Source of the DNA: Ktedonobacteria bacterium brp13
GTDB taxonomy: Bacteria; Chloroflexota; Ktedonobacteria; Ktedonobacterales; Ktedonobacteraceae
Reading direction: 5' to 3'
Assembly (NCBI GenBank): GCA_015099395.1
Contig: AP024096.1
Location: 6,055,485 to 6,119,484, forward strand
Length of the DNA: 64,000 bases
Shown: piece after piece, positions 34,555 to 41,775 of the stretch
Position numbering within the stretch: position 1 is the first letter of the stretch
How the letters are laid out: each line of letters begins with the position of its first letter
Made by a program: the position numbers and the translations under genes
Notes under the pieces: generated by a model
Databases searched by the model: none
What the model was told of the DNA's origin: nothing
The model's input: the letters and a program-made list of their open reading frames with translations, nothing else

Positions 34555-34610
34555 GTGACTACTCAGATCTTCAAGATCTCAGTAGTCACTCCCGTTTACA
34601 AAATAGACGG
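34555..34610 (-). promoter_or_regulatory. Structured leader of the arginase-ilvE operon
   Basis: Hairpin A (34555-34589) pairs GTGACTACT with AGTAGTCAC, with AGATCT/AGATCT inside. Hairpin B (34590-34610) pairs CCCGT with ACGGG plus three more pairs around CAAAA. Both lie between the predicted promoter and the start codon. On the + strand hairpin B is followed by ATTTCTTTT. An attenuator role is possible. Confidence 0.45.
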
Positions 34611-34621
34611 GATTTCTTTTC

Positions 34622-34651
34622 ATTATAGCCACTGTTCTCAAGATTTGTCTA
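34622..34651 (-). promoter_or_regulatory. Arginase-ilvE promoter
   Basis: On the - strand TAGACA (34646-34651) and TATAAT (34622-34627) are 18 nt apart. The promoter begins just past the recJ stop and would give a leader of about 140 nt. Confidence 0.55.
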
Positions 34652-34655
34652 TCCA

Positions 34656-36512
34656 CTACACGATGGGTTCGATCTCAAGTAGTTTGAGCCAGACCTCTGT
34701 ATCGTTGTCGTTGAAGGTCTCAATGCGGAAGATAATGTTGATGTGTGTAGCCCGAGCGATGCGTTCGATCTCGGAGGCCCCACGAATGTAGGTACCGGTA
34801 TAGCTGGCATTGGTCTCAGTTCCGCTGGCCCTGGCGCTGTCGGTAAAGCGTAGACGGAGGTTCTGGTTGTTCTTGCCGCTGGTCCAGGTTCTGAGGCGAC
34901 GTAGATTGGTCATCTTGAAGACCGGTTCAGGATTGCCGGCACCGAAGGGCGCGAGGGCTCGTAGCTCTTGATACGTTTGATAGTTGAGCTTGTCGATTTT
35001 CGTAAACACGAGATCGGCTTTATTGGGCATAAATGGTGGCGCGACCTCACTACTCTCCTGCTCTGTAACGACACCGGTCACGTCAGGTACCTCGGTCCCT
35101 TCAATGAGCACGCTCTCATCCGCTTCACTCTGCTCGCCTGATCCGCCATTGGCGTGCCAGTTGAGCAGGTGTTGACGTAGCTCTTCGATGCGGCCGTGCT
35201 CGATGGTAAAACCAGCGGCTTGCGCGTGTCCACCATAGCGGACAAGCTGGGACGAGAAACTACGCAGGGCCTCTATGATATTGAAGCCCTTCTGACTGCG
35301 GGCTGAACCGCGGCTGAGGCCCGTCTGGGGATCATTGCTGAGGACCATCACGGGCTTGTTGAGCTCCTCTGATAGCTTGCCAGCTACAAGACCGATAATC
35401 CCCTCATGCCAGTCGTCACCATCGACCAGGGTGACTGCGTGTTGAGGATTATTCCTGGCTTGCTCACGGACGCTATACATCAGCTCTTCTGTCTGCTGCT
35501 GGCGTTGGATATTCAGATTGTGTAGCTCTTCGGCCAGTTGTTCCGCTTCAGCATGATCTTCAGTGGTGAGTAGATTGAAGGCGATGCTGGCCTCTTTCAT
35601 ACGACCGGCGGCGTTGATACGTGGAGCGAGGCTAAAGGCGATGTCGCGTTCACGGATATGACCGGGCTGGAGTTGTGCTTTATTGATCAGTGCATGTAAG
35701 CCGGGGTTGTGCGTCGCGTTTAAGTGCTCCAGTCCCAGGTGTACGTAGGTATGATTGTCGCTGATCAATGGTGCGATATCACCAATTGTCCCGATTGCTA
35801 CCAGGTCCAGTAGCTCTTGCTCATCGATTAGAGAACGTCCAGCGTCTCGATAGAGGGCCTGTGTGACCTTGAATGCTATACCTACACCACATAGGTAATG
35901 CTCGCCCGATTGGCAGTCTGCTCGCCATGGATTGACCATTGCGTAGGCAGGGGGGAGCTCTTTGGGTGGATGATGATGGTCGGTGATAATAACAGTCATG
36001 CCTAACTGGTTGGCGTACGCGACCTGCTCAACATCTGAGCTAGCGCAATCGGTCGTGATGATGAGCTGCGTTCCACGCGCTTTAAGCATGTCCAGGGCTG
36101 CTAGATTGAAGCCACAGCCATCGTTGAGACGATGGGGGATATGAAAATCCAGCACAGCGTCGGGCTGTATAAGTGTGCGCAGGGCACGGAAGAGGAGCGC
36201 GGAGGAGGTGATACCGTCCGCGTCGTAGTCTCCATAGACTGTTATATGCTCTTTGGCGTCGATCGCTTGCTGGATACGCCGCAGAGCCTTCTCCATATCT
36301 ATGATTGATAGGGGATCGCGTACCGCCTTGTATTCTGGGTGTAGAAAACGCTGCATCTCCTCTACGCTGCGCAGACCGCGATTATAGAGAAACTGAGCCT
36401 GTAGCGCGGTGATCCCGGCGTTGAGGGCAGCGTTATAGAGATCGTTCGCGCTGATATCGAGCCGGGGATAGACCTCCCAGGCGTTGTGGTCATGTGTTGA
36501 TGGAGCTTCCAA
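34656..36512 (-). CDS. recJ: Single-stranded-DNA exonuclease RecJ
   Basis: RecJ (618 aa) is a 5'-3' ssDNA exonuclease used in recombination and mismatch repair. The DHH superfamily motifs are VYGDYDADGITSSAL (D95, D97, D99), TTDCASSD and ITDHHHPPKELP (D178-H180). The DHHA1 motif is RYGGHAQAAGFTIE. A C-terminal OB-like region contains LAPFGAGNPEPVF. Within it an acidic linker (EQSEADESVLIEGTEVPDV) looks variable. It lies 16 nt downstream of hemW, indicating co-transcription. Confidence 0.95.
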   Translation of the reverse strand: MEAPSTHDHNAWEVYPRLDISANDLYNAALNAGITALQAQFLYNRGLRSVEEMQRFLHPEYKAVRDPLSIIDMEKALRRIQQAIDAKEHITVYGDYDADGITSSALLFRALRTLIQPDAVLDFHIPHRLNDGCGFNLAALDMLKARGTQLIITTDCASSDVEQVAYANQLGMTVIITDHHHPPKELPPAYAMVNPWRADCQSGEHYLCGVGIAFKVTQALYRDAGRSLIDEQELLDLVAIGTIGDIAPLISDNHTYVHLGLEHLNATHNPGLHALINKAQLQPGHIRERDIAFSLAPRINAAGRMKEASIAFNLLTTEDHAEAEQLAEELHNLNIQRQQQTEELMYSVREQARNNPQHAVTLVDGDDWHEGIIGLVAGKLSEELNKPVMVLSNDPQTGLSRGSARSQKGFNIIEALRSFSSQLVRYGGHAQAAGFTIEHGRIEELRQHLLNWHANGGSGEQSEADESVLIEGTEVPDVTGVVTEQESSEVAPPFMPNKADLVFTKIDKLNYQTYQELRALAPFGAGNPEPVFKMTNLRRLRTWTSGKNNQNLRLRFTDSARASGTETNASYTGTYIRGASEIERIARATHINIIFRIETFNDNDTEVWLKLLEIEPIV

Positions 36513-36528
36513 TGCGTTTCCTCATGTT

Positions 36529-37776
36529 TTAATCGGGCAGTAAGCGTACAAAGACCTCGTTGCCGAGAAGTCGTCCACGTGTGCTCAGGCGCAGCCATCC
36601 GTCTTCAAACTCAAGGAGACCAGCATCATTGACGGTATGTAGACGATCGCCAACGAACTGTGAGAACGGTTCACCAAAGCGTTGTTCAAAGGTTGGGAGA
36701 TGGATGCCCATGGCAGTGCGTAATCCCAGGAAAGAGGTCTCAGACATCGCCTGCTCTTTATTCACTACCTCAACTTCACTCTCAATAAGCGGGATCTCAC
36801 GCGCCTTGAGACGTTTCATATAGGTCGCAGGATCGCGTTCGATGGTGTAGCGCTGATCGTTGAAGAAAGAGCTTGCGCCCGCTCCCATACCGATGTAGGG
36901 CAGATTCTGCCAGTAGGTGAGGTTATGACGGCTATGATGACCTGGTAGCGACCAGTTCGAGATTTCATAGTTATAATAGCCAGCTTTGCTCAGGTAGTCG
37001 TCGGCGTACTCGTACATATCAGCGCACAGGTCTTCATCGCCTGGTGTCAGTGTTCCTTCATTGACCCAGGTAAAGAAAGGTGTACCCTCTTCAACGATCA
37101 AGCTGTAGAGCGAGAAATGTTCGGGATGGAGTGCCAGCGCCTGCTCCAGCGTATCTTGCCATTGCTGCATACTCTGACCTGGTAGACCGAACATAAAATC
37201 GATATTGATAGAGGTAAAGCCGGCTGCGCGAGCAGAGTGAACAGCCTGTGTGATCTCCTCTGGTGTATGAATACGGCCCAGGGTCTGTAAGAGTTGCGCG
37301 TCAAAGCTCTGTGCACCCATACTCAAGCGATTGATGCCGGCCTTACGCAAGCCAGCAAGTTGTCCCTCGTCCAGCGTACCTGGATTGGCCTCCATCGTAA
37401 TCTCTGCATTTGCATCCACATCGAAGGCCGCGTAACAGGCATCTAGCAGCCGTGTCATCTGCTCAATACTCAGCAGGCTAGGAGTGCCACCACCGAAGAA
37501 GATCGTACGTGAGCGACGTTTGCGTCCATCTGCATAGCGTGCCTTAGCGCCTGCTAGCTCAATCTCAGTCAGCAGGGCACGCACATACGGCTCGCGCAGC
37601 GGGAGGATGCCCGCATACGTATTGAAGTCGCAATAGTGACAGCGTGTATGGCAGAACGGGATATGGAGATAGAGCGAGGCCGTCTCCAGCAGATCCTGGA
37701 TCGGTTCAGTTGTATTCAAAAGGAATTGTGGTATGCGCGATGTCGTGGCTTGCATGTCCTGTGTATCCGATCTCAT
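36529..37776 (-). CDS. hemW: Radical SAM heme chaperone HemW
   Basis: This HemN/HemW-family protein (415 aa) carries the radical SAM cluster motif CHTRCHYCDF (C42, C46, C49). It also has TIFFGGGTPSLL, ITMEANPGTL, GINRLSMGAQSFD and INIDFMFGLPGQ. Length and the short N-terminus favour HemW (heme trafficking) over the coproporphyrinogen dehydrogenase HemN. The start is uncertain: ATG 37776 has no clear binding site, and ATG 37755 is an alternative. It precedes recJ in one transcription unit. Confidence 0.9.
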   Translation of the reverse strand: MRSDTQDMQATTSRIPQFLLNTTEPIQDLLETASLYLHIPFCHTRCHYCDFNTYAGILPLREPYVRALLTEIELAGAKARYADGRKRRSRTIFFGGGTPSLLSIEQMTRLLDACYAAFDVDANAEITMEANPGTLDEGQLAGLRKAGINRLSMGAQSFDAQLLQTLGRIHTPEEITQAVHSARAAGFTSINIDFMFGLPGQSMQQWQDTLEQALALHPEHFSLYSLIVEEGTPFFTWVNEGTLTPGDEDLCADMYEYADDYLSKAGYYNYEISNWSLPGHHSRHNLTYWQNLPYIGMGAGASSFFNDQRYTIERDPATYMKRLKAREIPLIESEVEVVNKEQAMSETSFLGLRTAMGIHLPTFEQRFGEPFSQFVGDRLHTVNDAGLLEFEDGWLRLSTRGRLLGNEVFVRLLPD

Positions 37777-37892
37777 CGATATGTCTTTGCTAGCTTTCTG
37801 CCATAGTTCAAGGTGAGCAAAAGGCTGTCCAACGATAGTGTAACGTATTGATGCTAAGAATAGTTGTGTTTAAAAGGCCTGTATAAGCGAGA

Positions 37893-37930
37893 AGGAGCAC
37901 TCTCTAAGGTTACTCTCAAAGAATGCTCCT
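37893..37930 (-). terminator. Hairpin between the foldase gene and hemW
   Basis: AGGAGCA (37893-37899) pairs with TGCTCCT (37924-37930) around a 24-nt loop. On the - strand it is followed by TCTCGCTT. It probably marks the end of the foldase transcript, though the U-tract is poor. Confidence 0.35.
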
Positions 37931-38028
37931 ACATTTCATGCGTTCCTACTGTGAGAGAGCCGAAGGACCTTCTGGTGTATAGCGTACCTGATCGTAGCTA
38001 TCTCTTACAAGGCCCAACTCTCTCGAGA

Positions 38029-39555
38029 CTATTGACCTGTGCTGGTACCTGTTGCAGTGCTGGTACCCGTTGCGGTGCTGGTACCTGTTGCAGTGCTGGT
38101 ACCCGTTGCACCAGCCGTGCCGGTCGCTCCGGTCGCTCCCGTTGCCGTAGCAGTGGGTTGGGCGGGCGGTGAAGACGGAATCCAGCTTGGAACATTGGAC
38201 GGGTCAAACTCTTTATTAGAGTCAGGGGTACTGAAATTTGCGCCCTTCACCTTCTGAAGAGCGATCCAGTATGTTAAGGCATTCCCCTGCAGTGCGGTCA
38301 GGTCAGTGGTGCTGATGCCACGAGCAGGATCGACATTCTCAATCTGCATGACGTGCCATGTGCCATTCTCACTCAAGACCGGGCTCAGTTCGCCAACTTT
38401 ACGGGCCGGATCTGAGATCCAGCTATCGACGACAGCACCAAGGTTTGAGCCATCATTGAGCATATACTGACCGGGAGCGCGCCAGCCGAACTCACCACCA
38501 TTTTGTTTGGTGTTGTTATCAACCGACTTTTGTTTCGCCAACGTTGCGAAGTCCGCGCCACCCTGTAACTGCTTAAGCGTGCTCTGTGCATCTTTCAGTG
38601 TAGAGAAGGTGATACCACGTACCTGTACCTGACGGGTCGGTGACGTAATCTGCTGGGCCAGATAGCTCTGCATATTATTGCGGCGTACGACCAGGGCCAT
38701 CGCGTTTTGAATATCGCCATTGCTCACATTCGAGGTCGAAAGGAACTGCTGATAGGTTGTCCCACTCGGCAGTTGTGCTTTGAAGTCATTCATGGCACTG
38801 GTTATTTCGCTACTGGAGGGATTGATCTTATTCTGGATCGTGCTGCTCTGCTTATTCAGCCAGTTCGTAATGACAAGATTTTCCTGCAACCACTGAACGC
38901 TCTCGGTGGCCATCTGTGATTGCGTATAGACCGTCTCTTCAGTCTGCTCCTGCTGGCTAATTGTATTATACGCAGTCTGAAGTGTGTTCTGCTGACTTTT
39001 CGCGGTCGTGAGTTGTTGCTGTGCGGTAGCCAGTTGGGATGCCAGAGCCGTATGCTGGCTGGAGTTCGCGGCTACACCCTTAAGCTGTGTGTTGAGGGTA
39101 TCAACCTTGCTCTGGGCGGTGGTCACAGTCTTTTGAGCAGCGGTAGATTTCTGCTGTGCGGCATCTTGTTGTGCACGCAGACCATTTTTGCCTTTAATCT
39201 TATTCGCCTCAAGCTGACCTTTTAGCGCGATAAGTTTATGGTATTCAGATTGCGGAATATTCTGGCCGTTAACATTAGCGATTGGTTCATTGGGTATAAC
39301 GATATTGAAGTCGGCCCAGAAACCAACAAATACGACGATAATGCCCAGAATAATGAGACCGATAAATCCCCAGATGCCGTAGCGTTGTAGCTGGGTCTTC
39401 TGGGTTTTGGTGAGGTGTCCGCCGTAGCCAAATATAAGAGGTTTACCGTCGCGACGTACTGTAACATGCGCCGCTGTCTGTCTATTATATCGTCGGGACT
39501 GCGCGGAACGCGGGGATTGCTTTGTATCAGGCTTACGCTCCGTTTGATTAGCCAT
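38029..39555 (-). CDS. Membrane-anchored PpiC-type peptidyl-prolyl isomerase (foldase)
   Basis: The protein is 508 aa from ATG 39555, with GTTGGAGGTTTTG as binding site. A short basic cytosolic segment is followed by one TM helix at about 70-92 (GIWGFIGLIILGIIVVFVGF), so the rest is extracytoplasmic. A SurA-like N-domain holds a Gln/Thr/Ser-rich coiled coil (QKTVTTAQSKVDTLNTQLKG). The parvulin domain at about 305-430 contains VRGITFSTLKDAQSTLKQL, LAKQKSVDNNTKQNGGEFGW and VGELSPVLSENGTWHVMQIE. The last ~45 residues are low complexity (ATGATGTAGATGT, then TSTATG units). It is likely a PrsA/SurA-type secretion foldase. Confidence 0.9.
   Translation of the reverse strand: MANQTERKPDTKQSPRSAQSRRYNRQTAAHVTVRRDGKPLIFGYGGHLTKTQKTQLQRYGIWGFIGLIILGIIVVFVGFWADFNIVIPNEPIANVNGQNIPQSEYHKLIALKGQLEANKIKGKNGLRAQQDAAQQKSTAAQKTVTTAQSKVDTLNTQLKGVAANSSQHTALASQLATAQQQLTTAKSQQNTLQTAYNTISQQEQTEETVYTQSQMATESVQWLQENLVITNWLNKQSSTIQNKINPSSSEITSAMNDFKAQLPSGTTYQQFLSTSNVSNGDIQNAMALVVRRNNMQSYLAQQITSPTRQVQVRGITFSTLKDAQSTLKQLQGGADFATLAKQKSVDNNTKQNGGEFGWRAPGQYMLNDGSNLGAVVDSWISDPARKVGELSPVLSENGTWHVMQIENVDPARGISTTDLTALQGNALTYWIALQKVKGANFSTPDSNKEFDPSNVPSWIPSSPPAQPTATATGATGATGTAGATGTSTATGTSTATGTSTATGTSTGQ
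38036..38109. repeat. 18-nt tandem repeats encoding the foldase tail
   Basis: Four units of about 18 nt, alternating GCTGGTACCTGTTGCAGT and GCTGGTACCCGTTGCGGT on the + strand, encode the repeated Thr-Ser-Thr-Ala-Thr-Gly tail. Copy number could change without shifting the frame. Confidence 0.7.
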
Positions 39556-39608
39556 CAAAACCTCCAACGTGGTTAGCCCTGACCTGAGTTCCAGCGATAT
39601 GTATGTTG

Positions 39609-39721
39609 TAATGCGTAAGAGGCTGTCCCCAGGGTGTGGATCAGGTTGCGACCTATTGCGACCTCTGCATTACCAGGATGCCTCTGACTGGCAATAGCGA
39701 CAAGAGAGCTACTATTGCCAG
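39609..39721 (-). other. Branched structure and terminator-like hairpin after rpsR
   Basis: Hairpin 39688-39721 pairs CTGGCAATAG with CTATTGCCAG. A second structure pairs TAATGC (39609-39614) with GCATTA (39667-39672) and AGAGG (39618-39622) with CCTCT (39662-39666), with AGGT-TGCG-ACCT inside (39643-39654). The first may end the rpsF-ssb-rpsR transcript, and the second sits about 40 nt before the foldase RBS. Confidence 0.45.
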
Positions 39722-39762
39722 CCGGGCATACACCCGCCTACAAGCCAGGAAGTAACAAACTA

Positions 39763-40041
39763 TTACATCCCACGCATATGCTCTGCTGTATAGGGGAGCA
39801 GAGCCATAAAGCGGGCCTGTTTGATCGCAGTGCTCAGACCACGCTGATGCTTCGCGCAGGTGCCCGTCTTACGGCGGGGCTCGATCTTGCCGCGATCCGA
39901 AATGTATCGCTTCATGAAGCGGCCAGCATCTTTGTAGTCAATCTCACGTACGTGGTCATGACAAAACGAACAAATTTTGCGGCGAGAAGAGCGCTCACCG
40001 CGGTCGCGACGCTCACGGCGTGGAGCCGATGTTTTCTGCAC
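39763..40041 (-). CDS. rpsR: 30S ribosomal protein S18, zinc-binding form
   Basis: S18 (92 aa) binds as a heterodimer with S6 on the platform. It starts at GTG behind GAAGGAGAAAGACT. The core is EIDYKDAGRFMKRYISDRGK followed by RRKTGTCAKHQRGLSTAIKQ. Putative zinc ligands are C24-x2-C27 and C62-x2-H65. The last segment is ARFMALLPYT. It is the third gene of rpsF-ssb-rpsR, and rplI does not follow. Confidence 0.95.
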   Translation of the reverse strand: MQKTSAPRRERRDRGERSSRRKICSFCHDHVREIDYKDAGRFMKRYISDRGKIEPRRKTGTCAKHQRGLSTAIKQARFMALLPYTAEHMRGM

Positions 40042-40080
40042 AGTCTTTCTCCTTCAATGTAGCCTGCTTGTTTTGGCAGA

Positions 40081-40491
40081 CTAGAAGGGGTGATCCTCCA
40101 GATCTCCCAGACCGTCATCATCGGGGCCGTTCAGGTATGAGTCTGAGCCACCATCGCTGGGCTGCTGATTCTTAGGAGTCAGCATCTCCATTTCGTTGGC
40201 GATGACATCATATGCAGTGCGTTCGACACCATTGCGATCGGTGTATTTGCGCGATTGCAGACGACCTTCGATATAGACTTTCTGACCTTTTTTCAAGTAT
40301 GAGGCACACGTCTCTGCTAGCTGACGCCATGCAGTGATGTTGAACCACTCGGTCTCCGTCTGTCGTTCACCAGTTGATGAGCGAGAAGTTCGGCTGACTG
40401 CCAGGGAAAACTTTGTCACGGCAACGCCCTGTTGCGTATAGTTCATCTCTGGGTCACGACCAAGGTTACCAATAAGAATGAGTTTATTCAC
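40081..40491 (-). CDS. ssb: Single-stranded DNA-binding protein
   Basis: SSB (136 aa) is an OB-fold protein coating ssDNA in replication and repair. It starts at GTG behind AAAGGAATGTGAATC (MNKLILIGNLGRDPEMNYTQ). Core motifs are KFSLAVSRTS, TEWFNITAWRQLAETCASYL, KGQKVYIEGRLQSRKYTDRNG and the DVIANEMEML strand. The acidic C-terminal tip, the docking site for partner proteins, is DLEDHPF, a variant of DDDIPF. It sits between rpsF and rpsR as in many bacteria. Confidence 0.96.
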   Translation of the reverse strand: MNKLILIGNLGRDPEMNYTQQGVAVTKFSLAVSRTSRSSTGERQTETEWFNITAWRQLAETCASYLKKGQKVYIEGRLQSRKYTDRNGVERTAYDVIANEMEMLTPKNQQPSDGGSDSYLNGPDDDGLGDLEDHPF

Positions 40492-40593
40492 GATTCACAT
40501 TCCTTTCGACGTGCAGTTGTTAACCTCAACTCTAGGGAGAGATTGGATGACAGTCCCCAAACGTCTTGTGGTCTTACTCATAATAAGTAAAGA

Positions 40594-41127
40594 CTACGCC
40601 TCAATATGTTCTTCGCTATTCTCGGTTGCCGGGGTCACAGGAGCCTCTTCGGCTACGGGAGCCTCTTCAGCTACGGGAGCCTCTTCGGCTACGGGAGCCT
40701 CTTCGGCTACGGGAGCCTCTTCAGCTGTCGCTTCGGTGGTCTCGCTCTCGGTGGTTGCCTCTCCGGTTACCTCAGGGGCAGCGGCAGCGGCTGCTGCACG
40801 GGCCTCACGCTCTTCGCGTTCCTTCTGGATGGCCTTTGGATCACGTCTGCGAGACATGTAGCGCAGAACAATTTCAGAAACCTTTAGAGTACGTTCGAGT
40901 TCTGCCACGGTCTCAGGAGTCAGAATCATGTCAATGAACACATAGTTACCATCGCGATGGCGTTCAATTGGATACGCCAGGCGACGACGCCCCCAGTTAT
41001 TGACTCGTACGATTTGACCGCCATAATTAGCGACGATCTGAGTGAGACGATCCATAACAGACCGTGTCTCCTCTTCGCTGACTTCGGGATTAAAAATTAC
41101 GCCAAGTTCGTAATCTCGCTTTACCAC
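40594..41127 (-). CDS. rpsF: 30S ribosomal protein S6 with an EEAPVA-repeat tail
   Basis: S6 (177 aa against about 100) pairs with S18. It starts at GTG behind GAAGGAGGTGGCTTC (MVKRDYELGVIFNPEVSEEE). The core includes GGQIVRVNNWGRRRLAYPIE, HRDGNYVFIDM and SEIVLRYMSRRRDPK. After about residue 105 the chain is low complexity. An Ala/Glu segment is followed by five EEAPVA hexapeptides and the end TPATENSEEHIEA. The repeats correspond to an 18-nt tandem DNA repeat at about 40629-40720. Confidence 0.94.
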   Translation of the reverse strand: MVKRDYELGVIFNPEVSEEETRSVMDRLTQIVANYGGQIVRVNNWGRRRLAYPIERHRDGNYVFIDMILTPETVAELERTLKVSEIVLRYMSRRRDPKAIQKEREEREARAAAAAAAPEVTGEATTESETTEATAEEAPVAEEAPVAEEAPVAEEAPVAEEAPVTPATENSEEHIEA

Positions 41128-41476
41128 GAAGCCACCTCCTTCCTCTGGGTGTGCTCCTGGTCAGCATATGCTGCCAGAGCAGGTGGAGCATCAATAATCG
41201 AAAACGATTGGTTGATGCCAAACTTCAGATGCCGCATCCTGGATGCTGCGCTCTTACTGTTGATCCGAACACCTGAACAGTCACGCTCGTCGCGTCGCTG
41301 TTCAGTACAAGATCTTAAAAGATCAGATCCAATAAAAAATCCGCGGCCTCATTTATGTAAAAGTCTCTCACGCATGTGGTGAGCGGTGATGCCAACGTGT
41401 TTACGAACATGCAAAGTGGACACCGATGATTTTATGGATACTCACTGTGTTCATAAACCTGTAGAGGCCATCAATA
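41128..41476 (-). promoter_or_regulatory. ~350-nt structured rpsF leader
   Basis: On the transcript side, four clear hairpins follow each other. They are GATCT/AGATC (41311-41324), CTGAACAG/CTGTTCAG (41273-41305), a near-perfect stem GCATCAA-AATCG/CGATT-TTGATGC (41188-41218) with an AAAA loop, and GCTC-TGG-CAGC/GCTG-CCA-GAGC (41153-41180). The RBS follows directly. rpsF leaders are known targets of S6:S18 feedback in many bacteria. I could not match the published motif by eye. Confidence 0.6.
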
Positions 41477-41482
41477 CCACGC

Positions 41483-41511
41483 ATTATAACATTGTTCTCC
41501 ATGTCTGACAA
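41483..41511 (-). promoter_or_regulatory. rpsF-ssb-rpsR promoter
   Basis: On the - strand TTGTCA (41506-41511), a 17-nt spacer and TATAAT (41483-41488) form a near-consensus sigma-70-type promoter. It implies the long leader above. Confidence 0.7.
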
Positions 41512-41775
41512 TAGAGTCGAGTCCTTTTGATTTCCTGCCCTCCTATTCTATTTCTATGTAAGAAAAGTGGAAGAAGCGGAAAATTTTGTGTTCGTTGCTG
41601 CCTGTATGAGATAAATGGGTGCTATTGGTGCTACCAGCTAGAAAGTTGTAGAGAGAGTATGAGTTCGTTGGGTAGCTCGTATGGATGGTTTTACCGTGTG
41701 CTTTTACTCTCTCTGTAGTTGTGCGTTTATATAGAATATACATATTTATATCTACATATTTTTAAAGGAGCAGTT
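41512..41775 (+). other. Upstream region of the membrane glycosyltransferase gene
   Basis: This is the remaining half of a 648-nt divergent spacer. It turns strongly AT-rich from about 41700 (TTTATATAGAATATACATA), and TTTACT (41703-41708) lies roughly 17 nt before TTTATA, a weak promoter candidate. The RBS is AAAGGAGCAGTT. Nothing else is recognised. Confidence 0.35.

Noticed and set aside
34492..34655. T-box or known arginine riboswitch upstream of the arginase gene
   Set aside because: No T-box GGGTGG-ACC-CG sequence or other known riboswitch core was found. Only simple hairpins are visible.
37864..38172. 102-aa frame on the + strand over the foldase tail
   Set aside because: Its Cys/Gly/Thr repeats are the antisense reading of the 18-nt repeats, and there is no binding site.
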